A stretch of 22,995 nt of DNA from BS750m-G4 sp964472195. Lineage in GTDB: Bacteria; Bacteroidota; Ignavibacteria; Tepidaquicellales; Tepidaquicellaceae. The stretch lies in the NCBI GenBank assembly GCA_964472195.1, contig CAYYJH010000048.1, positions 1 through 22,995 on the forward strand, in the 5' to 3' direction. Positions 9,174-16,682 of this stretch are shown one piece after another (positions within the stretch are counted from its first letter, which is position 1; the number at the start of each line of letters is the position of its first letter). A program made the translations under genes and the position numbers. The notes beneath the pieces were generated by a model. That model was not told the DNA's origin. It searched no databases and saw nothing but the letters and a program-made list of their open reading frames with translations.

Positions 9174-10619
9174 ATGAAGCTTAATAAAAAAATAGGGATT
9201 CTTGTAGTAGCATATAATGCTGTTTCAACTCTTAGTAGGATGTTGGATAGAATCCCAAAGAACGTTTACGAAGAGATCGATGAGATAGCAGTATTTGATG
9301 ATGCAAGTAAAGATGATACGTATATGCTGTCGGTTGGTTATAAGGAAGTTAACAAATTAGAAAAGCTTCAGATATATCTGAATGAAAAAAATTTAGGATA
9401 CGGAGGTAATCAGAAACGCGGTTTCAAATATTTTATTGAACGTGGTTTCGATGTTGTTGTTCTGTTGCATGGTGATGGACAATATGCACCGGAAGTACTG
9501 AATGATATGTACGATCCAATTATTAATGGAGAAGCAGATGTGGTATTGGGTTCAAGAATGATGAAAAAATACGGAGGTGCACTGAAAGGTGGAATGCCGC
9601 TTTATAAATACTTGGGTAACAAAGTCCTTTCTATTTATGAGAATTTTTCTCTTAAAATGAATCTAACCGAATTTCATTCAGGGTATAGAGCATATTCAGT
9701 AGAAGGTTTGAAAAAGATTCGTTTAGATAATATGACAAATGACTTTCATTTTGATACGCAGATAATAGTGAAAGCAAACCACAATAACTTGAAGATAGTT
9801 GAAGTTCCGATCCCAACATTTTACGGAGATGAAATTTGTTATGTAAATGGCTTGCAATACGCAAAGGATATTGTAAGAACAGTTAAGGATTACAAAGCCA
9901 CTATAAGAGGAAAAAGGAAGGTTTCTTCTTTTAAAGAATTTTATACACGCTATCCAGTAAAAATGTATCCTTTCTCGAGTCATTATGAAGTCCTAAAAAT
10001 TTTAAATAGAAAAGAGAACCTTGATGTTTTAGAGATTTGTTACGGTGAGGGATTATTTGCGGCAAACATCAGTAAAAAGAATCGTGTATCGGGGATTGGA
10101 TTTAGAGCAACTTCGAAATCGACGGATAAAAATTATCTTGAATATTATCAGTGCGATCTCAATAAGGGCATACCGGGTGAGTTAAGAGAAAAGAAGTTTG
10201 ACGCTGTATTATTGCTCGACATTCTCGAACACCTTAGTGACTATCAAAGAATGCTCGACGATGCAAAGGAAGTGCTAAAGGAAGATGGAAGGATTTTTAT
10301 ATCAATACCTAACATTGCGAATTTTTATGTAAGATTAAATCTTTTAATAGGGAGATTCCCTTATACCGACAGGGGACTGCTAGACCGTAATCACCTTCAT
10401 TTTTTTACATACGGTTCAGCCAAAAAATTATTACTGAACAATAAATTGGAAACGATAAAGATTAAATATACACCTATTCCTATAATCGAAGTCTTACCCG
10501 CTTTTTTGAAAAAAAACCTCGGCAGGCTTCTCAATTTACTTTTGTTTTTATTTTCATATATATTCGTGAGGATGTTTACGTATCAATTTATTTTTATAAC
10601 GAAAAAGAAAGAAGAATAA
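9174..10619 (+). CDS. GT2 glycosyltransferase fused to a class I SAM-dependent methyltransferase
   Basis: The protein has 481 residues. Residues 5-240 form a GT2 (dolichyl-phosphate-mannose-synthase-like) domain: KIGILVVAYN at the start, FDDASKDDT (41-49, nucleotide-binding Asp), HGDGQ (99-103, metal/donor site), SGYRAY and DFHFDTQ in the acceptor region. Residues about 270-430 form a Rossmann methyltransferase: motif I LEICYGEG (286-293; Tyr replaces the commoner Gly), YYQCDLNKG, then LLLDILEHL and GRIFISIPN. A hydrophobic stretch near the C-terminus (LLLFLFSYIFVRMF) probably anchors it in the inner membrane. The usual role of such a GT2 domain is to move a sugar from a nucleotide donor to undecaprenyl phosphate on the cytoplasmic face, giving the donor for GT-C enzymes such as its YfhO and DUF2723 neighbours; the methyltransferase may methylate that sugar (inference). 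It is separated from the next gene by 1 base. Confidence 0.88.
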   Translation: MKLNKKIGILVVAYNAVSTLSRMLDRIPKNVYEEIDEIAVFDDASKDDTYMLSVGYKEVNKLEKLQIYLNEKNLGYGGNQKRGFKYFIERGFDVVVLLHGDGQYAPEVLNDMYDPIINGEADVVLGSRMMKKYGGALKGGMPLYKYLGNKVLSIYENFSLKMNLTEFHSGYRAYSVEGLKKIRLDNMTNDFHFDTQIIVKANHNNLKIVEVPIPTFYGDEICYVNGLQYAKDIVRTVKDYKATIRGKRKVSSFKEFYTRYPVKMYPFSSHYEVLKILNRKENLDVLEICYGEGLFAANISKKNRVSGIGFRATSKSTDKNYLEYYQCDLNKGIPGELREKKFDAVLLLDILEHLSDYQRMLDDAKEVLKEDGRIFISIPNIANFYVRLNLLIGRFPYTDRGLLDRNHLHFFTYGSAKKLLLNNKLETIKIKYTPIPIIEVLPAFLKKNLGRLLNLLLFLFSYIFVRMFTYQFIFITKKKEE

Positions 10620-10620
10620 A

Positions 10621-12969
10621 TTGGCAAAGAAAAATACTAAAACCAGAAAGACGGTTAAAGCTCCGGCTAAAGCTAAAGAAATTAACTTAGTAGATAATAC
10701 GAAGTTTTTTATCATTATCCTGATTTTGTTCTGGATAATTTTTTTTAGAGAACTCTTAACGGGTGGTGCTTTTATTTTTGATGATTTTCTCCACCAGTTT
10801 TATCCTCAGAAATTCATGTCTGCTGTTTCTTTAAGCAACGGTGAGTTTCCTTTCTGGAATCCATACACATTCGGCGGGATGCCGTTTTTTGCTCATATAG
10901 AAATTGCAGTCTTATACCCTGTTAACCTTCTTCTTGTTTTGTTTGTCAAGAATGGAGTGCTTTCTCCTTTGCCAATTCAGATATCAATCTTGGGGCATTA
11001 TTTGCTTTGTTCAATATCGAGTTTCTTTCTGGGAAAGCAGCTTAAACTCGGTAACGTTGCATCAGCAATTCTCGGGATACTATTTCCATACTCAAGTTAT
11101 ATGATAATTCATGCGATGCACATGGCAAATATCGAAGCAGTGTCATGGCTTCCATTGGTGTTTTTATTCTGGTTGAAATTTGTTGAAGATAAGAAATTCT
11201 TATACATATTCATTGCAGCTTTTCTGATGTCATTAAGCATATTGTGTGGTTATCCGCAGGTTGCTTTCTTTAATTATTTATTTATCTCTGTATTTGTTTT
11301 GATAGTGTTAATTTCAAAGATCAGACAAAAGGAAATACCAGGCATAATAAAAATATCTATAGCATTTTTAATTTTTTTATTACTCCCTTTGGGAATCACG
11401 GCAATTCAGCTTTTACCAACGAATGAATTTGTTGCGATATCAAACAGGGCAAGTTTCGATTACGAATTTGCTAAAGAGGGTTCCCTTCACCCTTATGATT
11501 TATTAACAGTTTTCATGCCTAAAATATTCGGTGTTTGGAATTGGAACGAAGCATCTACAGATATGAAGTATTGGGCACAGCATCAACCGGGAGCGTGGAT
11601 GTTTTCTATTGCAAATGTTTATATTTCTGTATTGGTTATAGTCGTGTTAATTCCTTTTCTAAGGTATTTATTCAACAAAAAAGAAAACCTGTTACTAATC
11701 GGATTTTTATCAGGCTTTGGAATATTTGTAATATTGTTTGCACTGGGCGGTAACTTTTTCTTACATAGACTGCTTTTCGAAACTCTTCCCCTGTTTAACA
11801 GGTTCAGAAATCCGGGACATATACTTTATCTTTATTGTTTTTGTATGACGATATTAATTGCTATTGGGTTTGATTCATTAATGAAGGATAAAAAAAGTTT
11901 GTCTAAGTATTTTACTACAAAATATATCATACTACTGATAAGTGTATTCTCATTCTTTTTCATTTTGCTGTTAAGCGGTTCTTTTCAATCAGGTGACCTT
12001 CTAAAAAATGAACAAATATATTCATGGATAAAAAAGCAGTACACGGTCTTTTATTTCTTGATGCTTGCTTTTAGTGTATTAATATTTTTGTTTCTAAAAG
12101 AAAAAATTAAAATAAATGCTTTTATTGTATTAATTATTGCTTTACTATGTGCAGATATTTATATCAATTGGTTTAATCAAAATAACGGTACAGTTTTTCC
12201 GGATAAGACATACGATCAGAATAAACAATTGGTGGAGCAGCTAAAAAAAGAATTAAAGAACGAACAATTCAGGGTAAATATGAGAGATGGTTCTAACATG
12301 CTATTTCAGAGGAACCAGGGAATGCGTGACAGATTACCTTTGATTGAAGGTTATGGAGCACTTCTTCTTGAAAGATATTATCCGTTTAATAAACCTGATG
12401 ATCCAAACAGCACTCAATCGCACGACCTTCAAAATGTGAAATACAAAATCAATGTTAATAAAGAAAAGGGGACTATCGGTCTTGTACTAAATCCAGGTTA
12501 TTTACCAAGAGCGAGTATGTTTTATAATATTAAAGTTGTTGATGAGGATAAAGTGAAAGAATATATGGACGGTGAAGATTTTTATTATAGAAAAACAATT
12601 GTATTGGAGAAGGCTCCTTCAAATATTTCTTTACTAGAAATAAAAGATACATTGAATACCCCGACATCGAATGTAAGAATTACAAACTATGAACTAAACA
12701 AAATCAACCTCGATGTTGCGACTTCTGAAAACGGTTTTCTTTTATTGAGTGAAGTTTATTATCCAGCATGGAAGGCTTATGTAGATGGTAAAGAAACAGA
12801 GATATACAGAACGGATTACAGTATGAGGTCAATTTATTTAGAGAAAGGAAATCATAAGGTTGAATTTATTTATGAGTCGGATACTTTTGAGACAGGTATG
12901 TATATAACTTTTGCATCATTGGGATTATTTTTAGTTGGTATTGTATTTTTATCATACAAAAAATTATAA
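10621..12969 (+). CDS. YfhO family membrane protein (GT-C-like)
   Basis: The protein has 782 residues and begins with TTG one base after the previous stop, so it is probably translationally coupled. A Lys-rich tail (about 1-22) precedes a first membrane segment (about 28-48). The family signature follows: FDDFLHQFYPQK, then GEFPFWNPYTFGGMPFF and ALYP-like VLYPVNLL, with Asp-Asp in the first extracytoplasmic loop as expected for a GT-C active site. About a dozen hydrophobic segments are visible to residue about 510, one more at the extreme C-terminus, and a soluble periplasmic domain with PGYLPRASMFY and VYYPAWKAYVDG between them. In Bacillus, YfhO is implicated in glycosylating teichoic acid; here it is likely to add sugar from a lipid carrier to an envelope polymer or protein. 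The neighbouring GT2 protein could supply the carrier-linked sugar. Confidence 0.9.
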   Translation: MAKKNTKTRKTVKAPAKAKEINLVDNTKFFIIILILFWIIFFRELLTGGAFIFDDFLHQFYPQKFMSAVSLSNGEFPFWNPYTFGGMPFFAHIEIAVLYPVNLLLVLFVKNGVLSPLPIQISILGHYLLCSISSFFLGKQLKLGNVASAILGILFPYSSYMIIHAMHMANIEAVSWLPLVFLFWLKFVEDKKFLYIFIAAFLMSLSILCGYPQVAFFNYLFISVFVLIVLISKIRQKEIPGIIKISIAFLIFLLLPLGITAIQLLPTNEFVAISNRASFDYEFAKEGSLHPYDLLTVFMPKIFGVWNWNEASTDMKYWAQHQPGAWMFSIANVYISVLVIVVLIPFLRYLFNKKENLLLIGFLSGFGIFVILFALGGNFFLHRLLFETLPLFNRFRNPGHILYLYCFCMTILIAIGFDSLMKDKKSLSKYFTTKYIILLISVFSFFFILLLSGSFQSGDLLKNEQIYSWIKKQYTVFYFLMLAFSVLIFLFLKEKIKINAFIVLIIALLCADIYINWFNQNNGTVFPDKTYDQNKQLVEQLKKELKNEQFRVNMRDGSNMLFQRNQGMRDRLPLIEGYGALLLERYYPFNKPDDPNSTQSHDLQNVKYKINVNKEKGTIGLVLNPGYLPRASMFYNIKVVDEDKVKEYMDGEDFYYRKTIVLEKAPSNISLLEIKDTLNTPTSNVRITNYELNKINLDVATSENGFLLLSEVYYPAWKAYVDGKETEIYRTDYSMRSIYLEKGNHKVEFIYESDTFETGMYITFASLGLFLVGIVFLSYKKL

Positions 12970-13058
12970 TTGCCACTCCCGAAGGACTACCCATGGGAAA
13001 AGACACTAAGCCATAAAGGAAAACAAAAATATTTTGCACTGAAAGAAATTATTAAGAT

Positions 13059-14132
13059 ATGAAGATTCTTGTAAACGCTCTTTCCGGTAACGGTGATGCA
13101 CTTATGTTCTCTCCAGCCTTAAGGCTCCTTAAGGAAAGTCTTCCAGATTCACGACTCGATATGCTTGTCATGTTTAAATCTGTTGCTGAGATGTACTATC
13201 ATAATCCGTATGTTGACAGGATTTACATGATAGATTTTCTTAACCAAAACAAAGTTAAGTCTTTAGCCGAATTAAGAGTTTTGAGAAAGAACAAGTATCA
13301 TTATTCAATCAATATTTATCCCTCAAACAGGTTCGAATATAATTTTCTGAATTATCTTATTGGTGCGGAAAAGCGATTGTCCCTTCATTACAACCATTCA
13401 CACTATTTCAGATGCGAGTTTTTGAATACGGATTTTATCGATGAAACAGAAAACACACACAACGTTATACAGAATGTCGAGCTGGTTAATAAAATTGGTG
13501 ATATTAAAGGTGAACCGGGTAGTTTAGAAATTTATTTAAGTAAAGAAGATGATGAGAAGACATCAGAATGGTTAAACGAAAACAATCTTACAGGTAAACT
13601 CTTAATAGGTTTTCATGCAGGTTCATCTTTATTAAAGAATCACATACATAAAAGGTGGTCAAAGGAAAAATATGCAGAGCTTGGCAAAAGATTGATGGAA
13701 GAATTTAACGGGAAGATTTTGTTGTTTGGAAATGAGTTTGAACTTAACGAAGAAATTAACGGGTTGATGGATTCTAAAGGTGTAATTGCTTCAACCAATA
13801 ACTACATGGATTCGATGGCACGGTTGAAGCACTGTGATTTATTTGTATCCAACGATACAGCTTTTTTGCATTCCGCAGCGGCTTTTAAAGTACCGACAGT
13901 TGGTGTTTTTGCTTACACTAACAATAGGGAACTGTATCCCTGGAAAACCGAACACTTCATTATAAGAAAAGATTTAGAGTGCAGTCCATGTTTTTATAAT
14001 TCACCGACACCCGCTGCATGCGTATGGAAAGGAGAAGAGGAGTTCAAATGCATTAAAACTATTCAGCTCGAAGAAGTCTTGGAAGCCTGCCGGAAATTAA
14101 TCAAGAAAATCCCACACAATAGTAAATCTTGA
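13059..14132 (+). CDS. Glycosyltransferase family 9 (heptosyltransferase-like)
   Basis: The protein has 357 residues, the normal length for the ADP-heptose:LPS heptosyltransferase family (RfaF/WaaF-type). It begins MKILVNALSGNGDALMFSPAL, matching the N-terminal glycine-rich loop of the family with a conserved acidic residue. The C-terminal Rossmann half has GFHAGSS (donor-binding loop), KRWSKEKYAELGKRL, and the family motif VSNDTAFLHSAAAFKVPTVGVF. A cysteine cluster near the end (CSPCFY, C at about 328 and 337) resembles the typical C-P-C tail. It is cytoplasmic or membrane-peripheral and likely extends LPS core or another glycan. The gene starts 89 bases after yfhO-like and has no strong Shine-Dalgarno. 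Its last 36 bases overlap the 3' end of the oppositely oriented receptor gene. The true sugar donor is unknown. Confidence 0.88.
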   Translation: MKILVNALSGNGDALMFSPALRLLKESLPDSRLDMLVMFKSVAEMYYHNPYVDRIYMIDFLNQNKVKSLAELRVLRKNKYHYSINIYPSNRFEYNFLNYLIGAEKRLSLHYNHSHYFRCEFLNTDFIDETENTHNVIQNVELVNKIGDIKGEPGSLEIYLSKEDDEKTSEWLNENNLTGKLLIGFHAGSSLLKNHIHKRWSKEKYAELGKRLMEEFNGKILLFGNEFELNEEINGLMDSKGVIASTNNYMDSMARLKHCDLFVSNDTAFLHSAAAFKVPTVGVFAYTNNRELYPWKTEHFIIRKDLECSPCFYNSPTPAACVWKGEEEFKCIKTIQLEEVLEACRKLIKKIPHNSKS

Positions 14133-16091
14133 AATTGCTCTGAGAAAACCATACCTGTCGTCTTCCGGGTAAAGGTATGTGTTGTAGTTAAAGTTATTGA
14201 AAATATTTGCAACGGTGAAATTCACATTTGCATGTCCGATTCTTGCACCGATGTAGAAGTCGATGTTCAAGGAGTTTTTGTAATAGAATTCTGAAACAGA
14301 ATACCAATAATATGAATATGACCTCTGATAATAATTACGAGTATATAAATCTGAAATAAATTTCAAATTGAAACCTATTCTTAAATTAAGATGTCTATCA
14401 AAGAAAAAATTTTGATACGAGATGTCTGATTTTAAATAATATTTAGGGAAATATTTTGGCTGTCCATAATCCGGATTATATTCTAAATTATAATTCTGAG
14501 AATTGTAATAATCTAAATGTGCATATCCTCTAAAATGTTTAGAATCATATTCCACACTAATATTGTATCCTTGATTGAAATTTATATTTCTAAAATATAA
14601 AAATTTTAAGTTAACATCCGATAAAGTTAAATCTGTTCCTATTTCATAATATTTGTTTTCAGATGGAAATATCAGATGATATCCCGGTGTGATTGGTTTT
14701 TCTACGTTATTAAATCCTCCTAAAATATTTATGTCCAAAAGTTCTTTTCTATATAAATTGATTTTTGATTCAGCTCCATAGCTTAAGTAATTTTTGTTAT
14801 CCTCTTTTAAAATGTATTTAACAAAACCGGATATGAATGAATTAAGGTATCTCAAATCTATTTTTTGAAAAGCAGTGAAATAGTTAATGTTTTCTTTCCA
14901 ATCCCAATTTATAATTTGCGGATCAATATGAGCATTTAAGACAGCAAACATATTGAAGTATTCATTTGCTCCACTTATGAAATTTGTTGTGAGATTCTTA
15001 CCGATCTCATATACAAAATTTTGTTTAAAATCTACTCCGTATACTATTGAGTGGTAATTCTCTTTATAATAGATGCCATTTGGATTAGGTCTGTTTTCTT
15101 CATCCCTATACTCTCTTAGAGAATTATTTGAATAGAGTTTAAGTTTGGTCAATGATTTACGGTTTTTAAACAATCTTCCAACAAATGACAAATCATAATA
15201 ATAGTTAGTTAGTCTTTCATAAGAGTCTGAATTATTTACTCGTGCAATATCGCCATCAATTATGGAATCCAAGTCGTTGCTGTAAACGACTCCTTCAAAG
15301 AGACCTCTTTTGATTTTCGTGTAATCAAAGTTAAGTTTTGCATTAAATTTTGGGGAAAGGAAAAAATTAACTTTGCTTCTTGCTCTCCAGACACCAAAAT
15401 CTGTATTCGTGTACCTGCCGTCGATTACATGATTGTTCGCACCTATTTGCACGTTAAGCTTTTTTGAAAATGGTATGCTGAATAATACATCAGCGTTTAA
15501 TGAGCCATGCCTGTCTTGTGAAAACCTAAGTTGTGAAAAGGGATCTTGTTGAAATATGTCTTTTGTTATAACGTTAATAGCTTTTCCAGTCGTGTTTATC
15601 CCGTATAAAAACGATGAGACGTTTGATATTTCTTCAATAGTTTCGATTTCATTTATCGATATGTTCTCGATGTCGAAGCCGCCAAAATAATTATCGTTTA
15701 CCTGTATACCGTCTCGAAAGATTCCGACATGATAATCAGTGAAGCCATTGTAATTAATCAGATTTCTTCCTCCCGGGTTGAAGTAATTTACGAAGTACCC
15801 GGATTTTTCATCCATCACTTCGCCAAGGTTTCGTTTGTCATTCCAGATGAAGAATTGATTTGAAGTTGTGTCAGAGTTGTTAGATAAGTATGGTGCTTCT
15901 TTTATTTTATTTGTGTCGAAAGGAGGAATGTAGATTGAGTCTTTTTTCTGTGCGTTTGTTTGAATACTTATTAGAAAGAATAAAAGAAATGTTAAAAATG
16001 TTTTTAATGCAAAATGAAAAGTGCAAAGTACAAAGTGCAAATTATTATTCTCATCAATATTATTTTTAATTTTAAAGATTGTACTTTTCAC
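14097..16091 (-). CDS. TonB-dependent receptor-like outer-membrane protein (plug plus beta-barrel)
   Basis: Up to 664 residues from a GTG at 16091-16089; an in-frame TTG at 16040-16038 would give 647. The hydrophobic run TFLTFLLFFLISIQTNA is a signal peptide, with cleavage likely after TNA. A plug domain follows (about 65-160; GRNLINYNGF, IFRDGIQVND, INVITK) and then a 22-strand-type barrel rich in alternating Tyr/Asn/Phe, ending FTIVWDFLD. It is shorter than many SusC-like receptors and has no carboxypeptidase-like N-terminal domain; I see no obvious TonB box. The ligand is unknown. The first 30 residues are encoded partly by TGCAAA-type low-complexity repeat, so the original start may have been displaced. 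The gene ends 36 bases inside the convergent GT9 gene. It may be co-transcribed from the lol/clpB genes upstream. Confidence 0.82.
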   Translation of the reverse strand: MKSTIFKIKNNIDENNNLHFVLCTFHFALKTFLTFLLFFLISIQTNAQKKDSIYIPPFDTNKIKEAPYLSNNSDTTSNQFFIWNDKRNLGEVMDEKSGYFVNYFNPGGRNLINYNGFTDYHVGIFRDGIQVNDNYFGGFDIENISINEIETIEEISNVSSFLYGINTTGKAINVITKDIFQQDPFSQLRFSQDRHGSLNADVLFSIPFSKKLNVQIGANNHVIDGRYTNTDFGVWRARSKVNFFLSPKFNAKLNFDYTKIKRGLFEGVVYSNDLDSIIDGDIARVNNSDSYERLTNYYYDLSFVGRLFKNRKSLTKLKLYSNNSLREYRDEENRPNPNGIYYKENYHSIVYGVDFKQNFVYEIGKNLTTNFISGANEYFNMFAVLNAHIDPQIINWDWKENINYFTAFQKIDLRYLNSFISGFVKYILKEDNKNYLSYGAESKINLYRKELLDINILGGFNNVEKPITPGYHLIFPSENKYYEIGTDLTLSDVNLKFLYFRNINFNQGYNISVEYDSKHFRGYAHLDYYNSQNYNLEYNPDYGQPKYFPKYYLKSDISYQNFFFDRHLNLRIGFNLKFISDLYTRNYYQRSYSYYWYSVSEFYYKNSLNIDFYIGARIGHANVNFTVANIFNNFNYNTYLYPEDDRYGFLRAISRFTIVWDFLD
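16006..16043 (+). repeat. TGCAAA-type low-complexity arm (left)
   Basis: Repeated units TGCAAA, GTGCAAAG and TACAAAG run together here on the plus strand. The stretch lies within the signal-peptide-coding end of the receptor gene. The arm at 16639-16682 carries the same units in the opposite orientation, so the pair brackets the four-helix-bundle gene. Confidence 0.6.
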
Positions 16092-16130
16092 TTATTGTTA
16101 AATAACTTTTTTGGATACTGTAATGCAAAT

Positions 16131-16185
16131 TTATTTTCGATTTCTTTTTGCAGTGATTACGGATTTAGCAATGATTTTAATTAAC
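16131..16185 (+). repeat. 55-base direct repeat at left edge of scaffold gap
   Basis: These 55 bases are identical to 16286-16340 and end exactly where the Ns begin. On the minus strand they encode the last 18 codons and stop of the four-helix-bundle protein. This looks like an unmerged contig overlap. Confidence 0.95.
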
Positions 16186-16285
16186 NNNNNNNNNNNNNNN
16201 NNNNNNNNNNNNNNNNNNNNNNNNNNNNNNNNNNNNNNNNNNNNNNNNNNNNNNNNNNNNNNNNNNNNNNNNNNNNNNNNNNNNN
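16186..16285. other. Scaffold gap of 100 Ns
   Basis: Exactly 100 N characters, a conventional placeholder length. Because the sequence on both sides shares 55 identical bases abutting the Ns, the true gap may be zero or negative. Any frame drawn across it is not real. Confidence 0.98.
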
Positions 16286-16340
16286 TTATTTTCGATTTCT
16301 TTTTGCAGTGATTACGGATTTAGCAATGATTTTAATTAAC
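16286..16340 (+). repeat. 55-base direct repeat at right edge of scaffold gap
   Basis: Identical copy of 16131-16185, starting at the first base after the Ns. It contains the 3' end of the four-helix-bundle gene. Confidence 0.95.
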
Positions 16341-16645
16341 TCTTCAGCTTCAAGTGTAAGATTTAAAATTTCTTTATCTTGAGATAATCCGCTTTTTCTA
16401 ATTAGTTTAAGCCAATAAAAAGATTCCCGCAACTCTTTTAAAACAATTTGCATTTTGTGAATAAAATCTGCTTTACTTTCTGCACTGCAAGCTTCTTCAT
16501 AATTTGCTCCTGAGGACGTTGCAGATCGCATAAATTGATTTGATATATGTTTTCCTGCAAAAGTTTTATCGATTTTAGCTGAAAGTTTAATACTGCCAGC
16601 TCCAAATTCTAATAAACGCTCTGATAAATTTCTTTTATTTTGCAT
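16286..16645 (-). CDS. Four-helix-bundle protein (23S rRNA IVP / S23 family)
   Basis: The protein has 119 residues, the usual length for this family. Conserved features are FAGKHISNQFMRSATSSGANYEEACSAES split over helices 2-3, then KADFIHKMQIVLKELRESFYWLKL and a final helix LEAEELIKIIAKSVI. The family takes its name from open reading frames in 23S rRNA intervening sequences; free-standing members are widespread, their function is not known, and Avd of diversity-generating retroelements is a distant relative. There is no reverse transcriptase here. The ATG (in TGCAAAAT repeat sequence) is 3 bases after the lolD stop, so it is probably translated from the lol transcript. The stop lies at the first base after the Ns, within the 55-base repeated sequence. 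Base composition resembles its neighbours. Confidence 0.9.
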   Translation of the reverse strand: MQNKRNLSERLLEFGAGSIKLSAKIDKTFAGKHISNQFMRSATSSGANYEEACSAESKADFIHKMQIVLKELRESFYWLKLIRKSGLSQDKEILNLTLEAEELIKIIAKSVITAKRNRK

Positions 16646-16682
16646 TCTTTACTTTGCATTTTGCTCTTTGCAATTTGAATTT
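16639..16682 (-). repeat. TGCAAA-type low-complexity arm (right)
   Basis: On the minus strand the units TTGCAAAG, AGCAAAATGCAAAG and AATGCAAAAT occur in a row, so the arm is inverted relative to 16006-16043. It encodes the last ten or so residues of LolD and holds the start codon of the four-helix-bundle gene. Confidence 0.6.

Noticed and set aside
12970..13058. Spacer with CCCATGGG and GGACTAC as a tRNA fragment or attachment site
   Set aside because: No cloverleaf can be folded by eye and there is no integrase or matching duplicate site; at most it is a decayed repeat.
14150..14179. Inverted repeat CATACCT/AGGTATG as a terminator for the GT9 gene
   Set aside because: It lies inside the receptor coding region, has a 16-base loop and no T-tract; it is probably a by-product of Tyr-rich coding sequence.
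16111..16311. Plus-strand open frame running through the scaffold gap
   Set aside because: It includes the 100 Ns as unknown residues and its two ends are the antisense of the duplicated 55-mer.
16286..16645. Four-helix-bundle gene as the avd gene of a diversity-generating retroelement
   Set aside because: No reverse transcriptase, template repeat or variable target repeat is present in the window.
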